Positions 33,578-42,600 of a stretch of DNA of 64,000 nucleotides are shown here, one piece after another. The stretch comes from Segetibacter sp. (GTDB lineage Bacteria; Bacteroidota; Bacteroidia; Chitinophagales; Chitinophagaceae). Where the stretch lies: positions 62,001 to 126,000 of the forward strand of contig NZ_JAOQAH010000098.1 of NCBI RefSeq assembly GCF_025963695.1, given 5' to 3'. The first letter of the stretch is position 1; every line of letters begins with the position of its first letter. The notes beneath the pieces are model-generated. The model saw only the letters and a list, made by a program, of their open reading frames with translations, did not search any database and was not told the origin of the DNA. Position numbers and translations under genes: made by a program.

Positions 33578-34765
33578 TTATTTGGGGTAAACCAATGCAT
33601 ATTCCACCGTTTCATCCTGGTAATATTTATCCGAAACAATAAACTCGTTTTCGTAAATGCCGACCATCTGGCAGAAAATGGTAATTTTTTCTTCGAAGCT
33701 AACAGAACGGGGATATCGGTAGTTATTGATAAAGTTGAACAGGTGGGTGCCCGAAGCGATGAAGCCGTTCTTAAGCTCGTCAAGGTTAATGAATATTTCA
33801 TCTTCTGTTTCTGTAATAAGATACTCACCGGCAATCATTTCCGCCACAGGCAGTCCCCTGCCTTTTGACAGTTTTGCGCGGGCCGCCACTTTTAGTTTGC
33901 TTTGATGTCCGGCGTCGGTCTGTAAAAAATCAAGCGATAGTTTGAGCGGATAAGAGGGTTTCGGCTCAAACATCACCGCATTATTCTCCTTTAATATTTC
34001 TAAAACGTTTGTCTTCGCACGTAACTCGAACTGATCCTTGAGATACTTAACCTGCTTAATTTTTTCAATGATGCTGCTGTGGTATTTTACCTGGTTCAGG
34101 TACTCAATGATCTGCTTTTGTGTCTCTATCAGGTTGTGGCGAGCCTCTGTTAACTGTTGCCTTAGTTGGTTCACCAATTGCTTTAGTTCCTCGTCCGTTG
34201 CAGATATAAAAAACGTGCGTTCTTCTTCTGTTACCAGCCTGTCTGTCTGTTCTATCAACATAAAAATTACCCTTCGCTTTTCGTCAAACGCTTCCAGTCG
34301 CGCAATTTTTATGGTATAATTGGCTTCAGCCTTAAATGCATTTTCTATGTTCCTGTTAAGGTCTATAATATTGCGTAGGGTAATCCGGCCAATTTTTCGT
34401 AAGGCAGATTTCACCTGTTTCAGGTACGCATACTTACGGTTTTCATTATTCTCCTGCAGGTAAAAGTTGATTTGCTGTTTTACCTGCTGAATATTTTCAT
34501 TAATGTATGAAGTGTTAATCTCTTCGTTAACCTCTAATATCTGTTCGAAAAAAAGCTGGAACTGGTCGTCCATTTCCAGGTATGAACCATTGTTCCTGAT
34601 AACGCCTTTACTTATTAGTGTTTCCACTCGCTCCTGGCTCAAAATTTCAAGCGCATGATCGTATTTGTAAACGAACGACTTCCGTTTTTCAAACATCTCA
34701 TGCAGCAGTTCTCTTGCCCACGCCAGGGTGTTAATCAACTCTTTTATGTTACTAAAGCTCGACAT
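33578..34765 (-). CDS. jetA: Wadjet kleisin subunit JetA (MksF-like)
   Basis: A 395-residue mainly helical protein, first gene of the operon. It has an N-terminal helical/winged domain (about 1-100), a central coiled region (about 100-280, rich in Gln/Glu/Lys) and a C-terminal winged domain (about 290-395), the expected kleisin layout that bridges the JetC heads. Identification rests on order (jetA-jetB-jetC-jetD) and layout rather than on a sharp motif. A repeat-rich 740-nt region separates it from gcvT. Confidence 0.8.
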   Translation of the reverse strand: MSSFSNIKELINTLAWARELLHEMFEKRKSFVYKYDHALEILSQERVETLISKGVIRNNGSYLEMDDQFQLFFEQILEVNEEINTSYINENIQQVKQQINFYLQENNENRKYAYLKQVKSALRKIGRITLRNIIDLNRNIENAFKAEANYTIKIARLEAFDEKRRVIFMLIEQTDRLVTEEERTFFISATDEELKQLVNQLRQQLTEARHNLIETQKQIIEYLNQVKYHSSIIEKIKQVKYLKDQFELRAKTNVLEILKENNAVMFEPKPSYPLKLSLDFLQTDAGHQSKLKVAARAKLSKGRGLPVAEMIAGEYLITETEDEIFINLDELKNGFIASGTHLFNFINNYRYPRSVSFEEKITIFCQMVGIYENEFIVSDKYYQDETVEYALVYPK

Positions 34766-34879
34766 ACAGGCTGCAAAAGAATGAAAATAGTTGGAAGAAT
34801 GCTATCCCTAATTTACTCAACCAGTCTTAGATGGAGCTTGTCGACATGAACGTATCATTCATACAATAGAAATTATTTT

Positions 34880-34953
34880 TTTTGGTACCAGCGGAAGTTC
34901 CCGAAGCATCACCGTTGCGTCGCATTTCGTTCGTCGGCACATCTTTGTGAAGC
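34880..34953 (+). repeat. Interspersed repeat, type C, right of the Wadjet operon
   Basis: About 74 nt starting TTTTGGTAC with core GTTGCGTCGCATTTCGTTCG at 34914-34933, ending CTTTGTGAAGC. Direct-repeat partner of 27993-28067; the two enclose the whole jetABCD operon. Confidence 0.75.
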
Positions 34954-35381
34954 TTTTCTTTTGGAACCTGAAGGGCGGTATAAGTGCCGGTATATGCTGT
35001 AATAATCTTTCAGACCCTACTCGTGATTACAGTTCAATTTTCACATCCAAACATTAATTTACCTAGCTCTGGCTCGACAAGAGCCTGAGTTGGATTACGG
35101 TCTATCCAAACATGCATAAAGTTCATCCCCACTACTAATTAACTTTTACCGACAGCGTGCTGTGTTTTCTACCTGGTACTGCGTACCCGGCACCTTTATG
35201 AAACTTGACCCCAAAAGACATTAACATGGAATCGACAAGAATTATCCAAATGAAAATAATGAAGGTTTCGTCAGGTTATTGAAGCATCCGTGGATGAAAG
35301 CCTAAACTGGAAAAGTCCGGTTTTTTGCTTTGTTGGGATATTAAGAATGCATTCTTTTTGTAACTCCGTGTCATTGTGGGT

Positions 35382-35408
35382 CATTGTGTGTCTCTCTGGT
35401 TCAAAAAA
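35382..35408 (+). repeat. CTTTGTG-type short repeat
   Basis: CATTGTGTGTCTCTCTGGTTC followed by AAAAAA, preceded by CATTGTGGGT. Related to 28161-28185. Confidence 0.4.
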
Positions 35409-35480
35409 GACAACGTCTGAACCCCTTAAACTTAGACCCTAAGTACTAAACCTTCCACCTTATACCTTCGCTTCTTTCCC

Positions 35481-35488
35481 TATTTTTG
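35481..35488 (+). promoter_or_regulatory. Possible -7 box for gcvT
   Basis: TATTTTTG matches TAnnTTTG and lies 17 nt before the start codon. No good -33 box was found. Confidence 0.4.
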
Positions 35489-35505
35489 CCGCCTAAACCA
35501 CATGT

Positions 35506-36591
35506 ATGAAAAACACTCCTTTTACAGAAAAGCATAAGGCAATGGGGGCTAAAATGGCAGAATTTGCAGGATATAACATGCCCATTAGTTATACCGGCAT
35601 TAATGACGAACATGCTACTGTAAGAAACAATGCCGGAGTATTTGATGTAAGCCATATGGGTGAGTTTATATTAAAAGGAGAGAATGCTTTAGATTTAATT
35701 CAAAGGGTAACAACTAACGATGCTTCGAAACTAACAGCAGGCAAAGCGCAGTACAGTTGTTTCACTAACGAAAATGCGGGCATTGTCGATGACCTTATTA
35801 TCTACTGCATTGAAGAAAATAAAGTGTACATGATAGTAGTAAATGCATCGAACATAGAAAAGGATTGGAACTGGTTAACCAGGTTCAATACGGAGGGAGT
35901 TGAGATGCATAATATCAGTGAAAAAACTTGCTTACTGGCAATACAAGGACCGAACGCAAGTAAAATATTGCAACCTCTTGTTGAGACGGACATTATGAAT
36001 TTGAAGTATTATACGTTTGTACGAGGAAAATTTGCAGGTGTAGACAATGTGATGGTAAGTGCTACGGGTTATACAGGTAGCGGGGGTGTAGAAATTTATT
36101 TTGAAGACAAAGATGATAATGCAGATAAAATATGGAATGCAATATTTGAAGTGGGTACACCACAGGGATTAAAGCCCATCGGCTTAGGCGCCCGTGACAC
36201 GCTACGGCTAGAAATGGGCTACTGCCTCTACGGAATGGATATAGACGATACCACTACTCCTTTAGAAGGTGGATTGGGATGGATCACAAAATTTACTAAA
36301 GATTTTACAGCAAGGGAAATTCTTGAAAAGCAGAAAGTTGAAGGTATCAGAAGAAAACTTGTGGGTCTTGAAATGGTTGAGAAAGGTATCCCCCGTCATG
36401 GATATGAGATATTAAGTGAAGACGGAAAAAAGATTGGCGAAGTAACAAGTGGCACCCAGGCTCCGTCATTAGGAAAGGCTATTGCCATGGGATATGTAGC
36501 CAAAGAATACGCTGCAATAGACTCAAAAATATTCGTAAAAATTAGGGACCGGCAACTGGAAGCTAAGGTGGTTAAAATGCCTTTTGTATAA
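35506..36591 (+). CDS. gcvT: Glycine cleavage system aminomethyltransferase (T protein)
   Basis: Transfers the methylene group from the aminomethyl-lipoyl H protein to tetrahydrofolate and releases ammonia. The 361-residue length is normal. Motifs visible: TPFTEKHKAMGAKMAEFAGYNMP, GVFDVSHMGEF (folate site), CLLAIQGPNASKILQ, TGYTGSGGVEIYF, LGARDTLRLEMGYCLYG, and the C-terminal RRKLVGLEM and GEVTSGTQAPSLGKAIAMGYV barrel. It stands alone; gcvH and gcvP are not in the window. Confidence 0.97.
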   Translation: MKNTPFTEKHKAMGAKMAEFAGYNMPISYTGINDEHATVRNNAGVFDVSHMGEFILKGENALDLIQRVTTNDASKLTAGKAQYSCFTNENAGIVDDLIIYCIEENKVYMIVVNASNIEKDWNWLTRFNTEGVEMHNISEKTCLLAIQGPNASKILQPLVETDIMNLKYYTFVRGKFAGVDNVMVSATGYTGSGGVEIYFEDKDDNADKIWNAIFEVGTPQGLKPIGLGARDTLRLEMGYCLYGMDIDDTTTPLEGGLGWITKFTKDFTAREILEKQKVEGIRRKLVGLEMVEKGIPRHGYEILSEDGKKIGEVTSGTQAPSLGKAIAMGYVAKEYAAIDSKIFVKIRDRQLEAKVVKMPFV

Positions 36592-36610
36592 ATATTAGAA
36601 CATAAATATT

Positions 36611-36645
36611 AAAAAAGCCGGAGCATTAGTTGCTCTGGCTTTTTT
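36611..36645. terminator. gcvT terminator
   Basis: AAAAAAGCCGGAGCA, loop TTAGT, TGCTCTGGCTTTTTT. A stem of about 10 GC-rich pairs with one G-U is flanked by an A-run and a T-run. Confidence 0.88.
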
Positions 36646-36714
36646 AATGGTTGTGCATTACAAAACGAACCAACATTATTAATCCACTTTTACGTTATCG
36701 CTTTTTCATACTTC

Positions 36715-36722
36715 TAATTTTG
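36715..36722 (+). promoter_or_regulatory. Possible -7 box for rlpA
   Basis: TAATTTTG matches TAnnTTTG but ends only 4 nt before the first ATG of rlpA (36727). If used, transcription would start at about 36729 and translation would begin at the next ATG (36742). Confidence 0.35.
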
Positions 36723-36726
36723 CTAA

Positions 36727-37089
36727 ATGGTGGTAAGGCTAATGGGTGCTGCTTTAATAATGCTTCTTGTTTCCTGTTCTCCTAAAATAGTAGAATCCGG
36801 AAAGGCCTCTTTTTATGCAGACAAGTTTGACGGCAGGCAAACCTCTAATGGAGAAATCTTTAAACAAAGAAAAAAGACCGCAGCACATCGTACACTTCCT
36901 TTCGGAACTAAAGTAACCGTTACAAACCTGGCAAATGGAAGAACAGTGAAAGTTCGTGTCAACGATAGAGGCCCGTTCGTAAAAGGACGGATGATTGATC
37001 TAAGTAAAAGAGCAGCTAAAAAACTCGATATGGTAAATGCCGGCGTTGCAAACGTAGAAATCAAATACAAAGGAGTACCCGTTAAATAA
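36727..37089 (+). CDS. rlpA: RlpA-like septal ring lytic transglycosylase, lipoprotein
   Basis: A short lipoprotein (120 residues) with a double-psi beta-barrel that cleaves denuded peptidoglycan glycan strands. The signal has a lipobox LLVSC (Cys 17). RlpA features follow: GKASFYADKFDGRQTSNGE, AAHRTLPFGTKVTVTN, and VRVNDRGPFVKGRMIDLSKRAAKKL with the catalytic Asp. There is no C-terminal SPOR domain, so it is a minimal form. The start could be ATG 36727 or 36742 (see the promoter entry). Confidence 0.9.
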   Translation: MVVRLMGAALIMLLVSCSPKIVESGKASFYADKFDGRQTSNGEIFKQRKKTAAHRTLPFGTKVTVTNLANGRTVKVRVNDRGPFVKGRMIDLSKRAAKKLDMVNAGVANVEIKYKGVPVK

Positions 37090-37105
37090 TTTTTCTAGAT
37101 AGTAC

Positions 37106-37480
37106 TTACACTCCCAATTCCTTTCTTTTTACAATCAATACCCAGTCACCCTCCAGCAACAAGTAACCGTATTCGTAACAGAAATAGTACATGTTACCTT
37201 TTTTGTTGGTGTAGGTGTGAGTAAAATATTTGAACTGGAAACCTTTCTCCATCATTTTATGCCTTGGTATTTTAGCCATTTCCTCGGTTGCTGAAAGTGT
37301 TTCTTCCAGAATCCTACGGTTCTTTCTTAAAATATTATTGATGTTTCTGACATAGCCATTTGTGTCGCTATTGAGTTTGTTATTGTAGCTGTTTCTGCAT
37401 AAGTCATCACAAAACTTCTTATCGGCTCTGCCTTTAAGCGTTTTATTGCATTCGTTGCATTTTTTTTCATTTGTTTCCAT
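37106..37480 (-). CDS. Small zinc-ribbon protein
   Basis: A 124-residue cytoplasmic protein. The N-terminus has a Cys4 ribbon, KKCNECNKTLKGRADKKFCDDLC (Cys 8, 11, 24, 28), and the rest (about 45-124) is a conserved-looking domain with KIPRHKMMEKGFQFKYFTHTY and a Tyr-rich YYFCYEYGYLLL segment. Similar proteins are common in Bacteroidota and have no known role. It converges on rlpA with only 16 nt between stops. Confidence 0.75.
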   Translation of the reverse strand: METNEKKCNECNKTLKGRADKKFCDDLCRNSYNNKLNSDTNGYVRNINNILRKNRRILEETLSATEEMAKIPRHKMMEKGFQFKYFTHTYTNKKGNMYYFCYEYGYLLLEGDWVLIVKRKELGV

Positions 37481-37663
37481 ACAAACATTCCTATGTTCTA
37501 AGGCATAAATAAAACTACTATTTAATTATCCGTTTTCAAACGGTTAAAAGCAATTATATGCGGATGTAAATGAGTAATAACCTACTACCGCTTACACTGT
37601 CATTCATCTTTGTCTTGTCAAGTTATTAGGGTCTTAAATTTTAAAACTATAAAAACAAACAAG

Positions 37664-37990
37664 ATGAAGAACAAAGTACAACTGATCGGACATCTAGGCG
37701 CAAACCCCGAGATCAAAACAATGGAAGGCGGAAGGAAACTAGCACGCATCAATATTGCTACAAATGAGACCTACACCAATGCTAAAGGCGAAAAGGTGAC
37801 AGAAACCCAATGGCACAATGTGGTAGCGTGGGGGAAGACAGCTGAAATAGCAGAAAAGCTTTTCTTAAAAGGCATGGAAGTTTTGATTGATGGCAGATTA
37901 GTTAATCGAAGTTTTACAGATAAAGAGGGGAATAAAAAGTATGTAACGGAAGTGCAGGCAAATGAGTTATTGGTTTTCTCAAGAAAGTAA
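37664..37990 (+). CDS. ssb: Short single-stranded DNA-binding protein
   Basis: An OB-fold single-strand binding protein of 108 residues. The start at ATG 37664 (MKNKVQLIGHLGANPEIK) matches the family; an ATG 54 nt upstream would add an unrelated segment. It has TETQWHNVVAWGKTAEIAEKLFLKG and the ADDxxx-like YVTEVQANELLVF strand. The protein ends at SRK right after the OB fold: the disordered tail and the acidic DDDIPF-like tip that recruits partners are absent, so it is likely a second, specialised SSB. A repeat-derived hairpin follows the stop. Confidence 0.92.
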   Translation: MKNKVQLIGHLGANPEIKTMEGGRKLARINIATNETYTNAKGEKVTETQWHNVVAWGKTAEIAEKLFLKGMEVLIDGRLVNRSFTDKEGNKKYVTEVQANELLVFSRK

Positions 37991-38006
37991 TTGAAAAAGC
38001 GAATTG

Positions 38007-38071
38007 AAATTATGGTACAAGGGCCAGCACTCTTTGCAACATCGTTGTGTCACTCACTTGTACCATAATTT
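38007..38071 (+). repeat. Type A repeat forming a 15-bp hairpin after ssb
   Basis: Arms at 38007-38021 and 38057-38071 are perfect 15-nt complements ending in GTACAAG/CTTGTAC, with a T-run after the right arm. The type A core (TGACACAAC variant, minus strand) is 38044-38063. It contains CCAGC near the left arm, complementary to the GCTGG tail of other copies. It probably acts as the ssb terminator. Confidence 0.75.
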
Positions 38072-38245
38072 TTTTATTCGGCATTTTTAATACTTCAATT
38101 TTGCTTGCAGGTTAAAAAAAAGAAAGGGTGGGCGTTTTCTCATCGTATTCCGGAGCATTTACATTACATATTGGAAACCGGCGAAGAACCCAATTCCTTC
38201 TCTCCATTAAAAACAATCTACTTTCTGATGTTATTAAAAACATAG

Positions 38246-38280
38246 TTGAGTTCATTACACTCATATCAGTTTTATATTTG
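38246..38280 (+). promoter_or_regulatory. Possible comB promoter
   Basis: TATATTTG at 38273-38280 matches TAnnTTTG, 5 nt before the comB ATG. A TTG at 38246-38248 is 24 nt upstream, somewhat far for a -33 box. Confidence 0.45.
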
Positions 38281-38285
38281 CCGAT

Positions 38286-39023
38286 ATGAATAAAAAGCCG
38301 ACGCTGTTTACATCCTTATCTCCTGCCTTGCTTCACTTAACTAACCTGACAGATGCTATAGTTGTAATTATTGATGTTTTTCGTGCTACATCTACTATTT
38401 CCACTGCACTATACAATGGGGCGGAAAAGGTTATTCCCGTTGCAGCGGTGGATGATTGCAAAAGATTAGGCAGTCAAATTCCTAACGCTGTTACAGCAGG
38501 CGAACGCGAAGGCAAGGTAATCGAAGGCTTACAGTATGGTAACTCTCCTGCAGAGTATCCAAGATCATTTATCGAAGGCAAAACGCTTGTATTAACTACC
38601 ACCAATGGAACTAAATTGCTCCATATGGCTTTTGCAAAAGGGTGTGCTGAAGTTGTAACCGGCTCGTTTACTAATTTGAGCGCAGTATGCGAATACCTGG
38701 TAAACGAGAACAAAAATGTGGTATTGGGCTGCTCGGGATGGAAAGACATGGTAAACCTCGAAGACACCTTATTTGCCGGTGCTGTTATTGACCGCGTAAA
38801 GGAACGTTTCATTATACATGACGACGCCAGTTTAATGGCGCAACAGATTTATAGACTGCACGAGAATAACCTCTATAAGTTTATACAAAATACAACTCAC
38901 TGGCATCGGCTTGCCGCCTATGGTTTACAAAAAGATCTTCACTATTGCATTACCAATGATATTGCTAATGTTTTGCCCATTTTTAAAAACGGAGAATTGG
39001 TAGCGTACGAATATCCAAAGTAA
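38286..39023 (+). CDS. comB: 2-phosphosulfolactate phosphatase family protein
   Basis: A 245-residue ComB-fold, Mg-dependent phosphatase, originally known from coenzyme M synthesis in methanogens and widely found in bacteria without that pathway. Motifs are VIIDVFRATSTISTAL (about residues 27-42), TAGEREGKVIEGLQYGNSP, and LVLTTTNGTKLLHMA with GCAEVVTGSFTNLSA. The acidic metal ligands lie in IDVFRA and EDTLFAGAV. The real substrate in this organism is unknown. It stands alone. Confidence 0.88.
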   Translation: MNKKPTLFTSLSPALLHLTNLTDAIVVIIDVFRATSTISTALYNGAEKVIPVAAVDDCKRLGSQIPNAVTAGEREGKVIEGLQYGNSPAEYPRSFIEGKTLVLTTTNGTKLLHMAFAKGCAEVVTGSFTNLSAVCEYLVNENKNVVLGCSGWKDMVNLEDTLFAGAVIDRVKERFIIHDDASLMAQQIYRLHENNLYKFIQNTTHWHRLAAYGLQKDLHYCITNDIANVLPIFKNGELVAYEYPK

Positions 39024-39653
39024 AAATTCTAGCAGCGATCATCGGCCAATAAGGAAGCTTCAATCTTCTTCTTTTCGCCATTGCTGGCACAATTTCATCA
39101 CCCATTTATGTAGCCGCAATCCTGGCTTACAACTTACCTCGTCACCATTGTAATACAATACTTGTCTCTTTTCAATTTGACAAAATACTGTTTTTGAACA
39201 TCCAGATTTTAATTGCAAGGCCTGGTGAATTACTTTATAACTGCACTTTGAAATCTACTTGCATTATTATTACTGGGAGTACCCCCGAAAAGTTGATGAA
39301 GATTTGAGGATTTGATGCTTATACTAAAAAGGTAAGAATTTACTATTTACTCCTGCACTACTATGCTTTTTCCTTTCTGCGGTCAAAATACTTCCTGCCA
39401 CCAAACGATGCTTCCACTCCTTAGTGTCTTCAACTGCCCCTCAATTTCCTTGCATTACTTCAATCATTAAAAGTTATTTTTCTTAACAAACATTTCATTT
39501 ACACGTTTCTTTTTGATACGGGTACCTCGACGCTTTACGTTACTTTTGTGAATTGCCTTTTTTTGAACACAAAAGACGGTTGGCAGTTGCGGAACAGGAA
39601 GAATTGGTGAGAGATCGTACAGCAATTGTCAATTGAAACTACAATAACTATTC
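39024..39653. other. 630-nt gap before the SNF2 helicase gene
   Basis: No gene, repeat copy or structured RNA was recognised. A TACTTTTG box occurs about 115 nt before the helicase ATG and could be its -7 element, but no -33 box is at the right distance. Confidence 0.4.
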
Positions 39654-42600
39654 ATGGCTTTACCGCACCTGATCAAACATATATATAACAACGGAACAGA
39701 CGAAGTAATCCGACGGGGAAAAAAGATACACGCAATTGGTAATGTAGAACTGATGGACTACGACGACCTAATGGCTGCTGTAACTTTTAGGGTAAAAGAC
39801 GACATATATTCCACCTACTATAAGGTACTAATCAATAAATTTAAAGAAGCCCCAACACTATCTCTTCGTTGTAGCTGTCCATACAATCTTGGCGAAATTT
39901 GTCGTCATGAATCTGCTGCTTTGTTTCAGTTGCAAGAGTTGCTGGATAGAAACATGCTGGATGAAAAAGATCTTTTGTACGATCAGAAGCATACGGTTGT
40001 AAAAATGAAGCAACTTGATTTAAAAATGATCCGGCTGCTAACTTCTCCTCAATCTTATACTGAAGCAGAAGAATATTTAAGAAATAATAAAGCCAACATA
40101 ATTGAAGCAAAAGACGAGCGTGTAAAGGCAGAAGTTGAAAAGGATAAAGAGAAATACAAAGTCCTGATTCAAAAAAATGAAGAGAGAAACTTTGATACCA
40201 GCTGCAATTGCGATAGCGATGATAAACATCCTTTGTGTATTCATAAAACAATTGTGCTCGTGCAGTTGCTATCAAGGTATGGAGTAAGCTATTTTGACAG
40301 CATTCGCAACTGGGATAAAGAAAAAAACAAATTGCTTGAAGCGTATGGCTTTTCACTAAACGACAATTTAAAAGGCAAGTTTGAATTTGCTTATAAAGAT
40401 GGAAAGCCTTTTCTACGCGTTCTTGACTCATCAATAAAGCGGATTGCCCCACCTACCATTGCCCTGCAAAAAAGACCTGAGTATGCACCTGTAGCCGACA
40501 TAGAGGTTGAGGAAGAAACAGCCAAACCAGCACCGATGCAGTTGGGTCTTGTATTTATAGAAACAAGCGAGCAGTATCCATTTGTGCAGGTAGAAGGTGT
40601 ACAAGGTGAACCAAACGAGGAGAGAAATGCATTTGCTAATAAATCTGAAAAGCTTGATCTTAATAAGTTTATCAATACCGAGGTTTTCAGTGATGATGAC
40701 AAAATGCTGGTACAGCAATTACGAAAGTTTCAACCATCGGAGATTACCCGCTACCTTAACCGAAATTCCCCCTTTAGTGGTATTTGGGAGAATATAGTAC
40801 AGCAACATAACGACGAACTGCCGGAAGAAACACGAAGACTGATTGTAGAATTTCTGCAACCACGTTTTAAGAAGCTTTTTACTGATGCCAGCCCACATTT
40901 TAGTTTCCTGTTACCTCAGCGCAAGGCATTTACTACTGCTAATCTTCAAAAAATTCATTTAAGTGAAGATCCTGCTATATTAAATTTCAATATTACCTAC
41001 CATAAAGATTATTATGATGTACAATGCTTTGTTAAGCTAAATCACATCGAAGTTCCATTAACAGAAAGTGAAATAAGTTCTCCTCTTCTTTTTTTGCACA
41101 ACGAAACGTTGTTCCTCTACGAAAGGCCAAACGATGTGTTGCTGGTAGAAAAATTTTTACCTCTTGGTAAAGTACGAATAGAAGAAAAAGACTGGAGTCA
41201 AAAACTGCAGGACATGGTTTTGCCACTCGCCAAAGACTACAACGTACAATTCAATAATGTTAAGCGGGAAGATATAAAGGATTTGAAGCCCGAAGTAAAG
41301 CTGATGTTGAAAGAGAAGGGAGACTACTTAATGTTTCAGCCCCTTTTTGTTTACAAAGGCTATGAAGTAAAACCATCGGATAAAGAAAAAATAATAATTC
41401 CGCAGCAAGACAAATTATTGGTTATTCAACGGAACATGGAGGATGAGAAGGCGTTGGTTAGTAAGATAGAAAGCCTTCACTCTCAGTTTATTCGTCCTGA
41501 TGAATCTGATAATCTTGTATTAAAAGGCGCCGAAGTTTTAAAGAACAACTGGTTTTTTCTTTTTATAGATGCAATGAAGGAATTAGAAATTCCGGTGTTT
41601 GGATTTGAGGCACTGAAGAATTTCAGGTTTAATACTTCAAAGCCATCTACTAAAATCTACATCAGCAGCCACACAGACTGGTTCGATGCTAAAGTTGAAA
41701 TATTTTTTGGTGAACAAAAGATAACGGTAGCGGATGTAAAGAAAGCGCTGGGTAACAAGCAACAGTTTGTACAGTTACAGGACGGATCTTTAGGAATTCT
41801 ACCTGAAGAATGGATAAAAAAATATTCATTGCTATTTAGAATTGGCGAGGGTAAAAGCGAAAAGATGAAGCTAAGCCGTTACCATTTTAGCGTAATTGAA
41901 GAACTGTACGAGAATCGTGACGAAGAAGAATTGTTTTTTCAGCTTGAAGAACGTTACGACAAACTAAAGGAGTTTAAGAACATTGAACCGATCGAAGCAC
42001 CGCAACATCTTAAATCGATATTGAGACCCTACCAGGAGTCGGGCTTTCAGTGGTTAAATTATTTGCACGAAGTGAAATGGGGAGGCATTCTTGCGGACGA
42101 CATGGGCCTTGGTAAAACTATCCAGGCGCTTTCATTCATACAACATATAAAAGAGAGTAAGGGCGCTTTAAAAGCGCTGGTTGTTTGCCCAACCACTTTA
42201 ATGTACAACTGGGAGAATGAAATTAAAAAGTTTACCCATTCGCTTACTTACTATATACATCACGGAGGTATTAGGGACAAAAGCCGGGTTGCAAAACCAG
42301 AGGTAGATATTATTATTACAACCTATGGAACATTAAGGAGCGATATTAAATCTTTTGTTGAGCCTGATTTTGATTATATCATTCTTGATGAAAGCCAGGC
42401 AATTAAAAACCCTTCAAGCAAAGTAACAAAAGCGGCAAGTCTTTTAAAGGCGAAAAGCCGGTTATGCTTAAGCGGTACTCCTTTGCAAAACAACACTTTT
42501 GACATTTTTGCTCAGATGAATTTTTTAAATCCAGGTATGTTAGGTACTATGGAATTTTTTAAACAGGAGTTCGCTGTTCCCATTGACAAATTCGGAGAAC

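Larger units (their letters stand above)
34766..35505. other. 740-nt divergent gap between jetA and gcvT
   Basis: Holds a type C repeat (34880-34953), a short hairpin ACTGGA-AAAG-TCCGGT followed by a T-run near 35308-35330 that could be a leftover terminator, a CTTTGTG-type repeat (35382-35408) and the gcvT -7 box. No open frame with family features. It looks like remains of past insertions. Confidence 0.5.

Noticed and set aside
39841..40452. 203-codon minus-strand open frame
   Set aside because: Antisense to the SNF2 helicase N-terminal region that encodes clear SWIM fingers.
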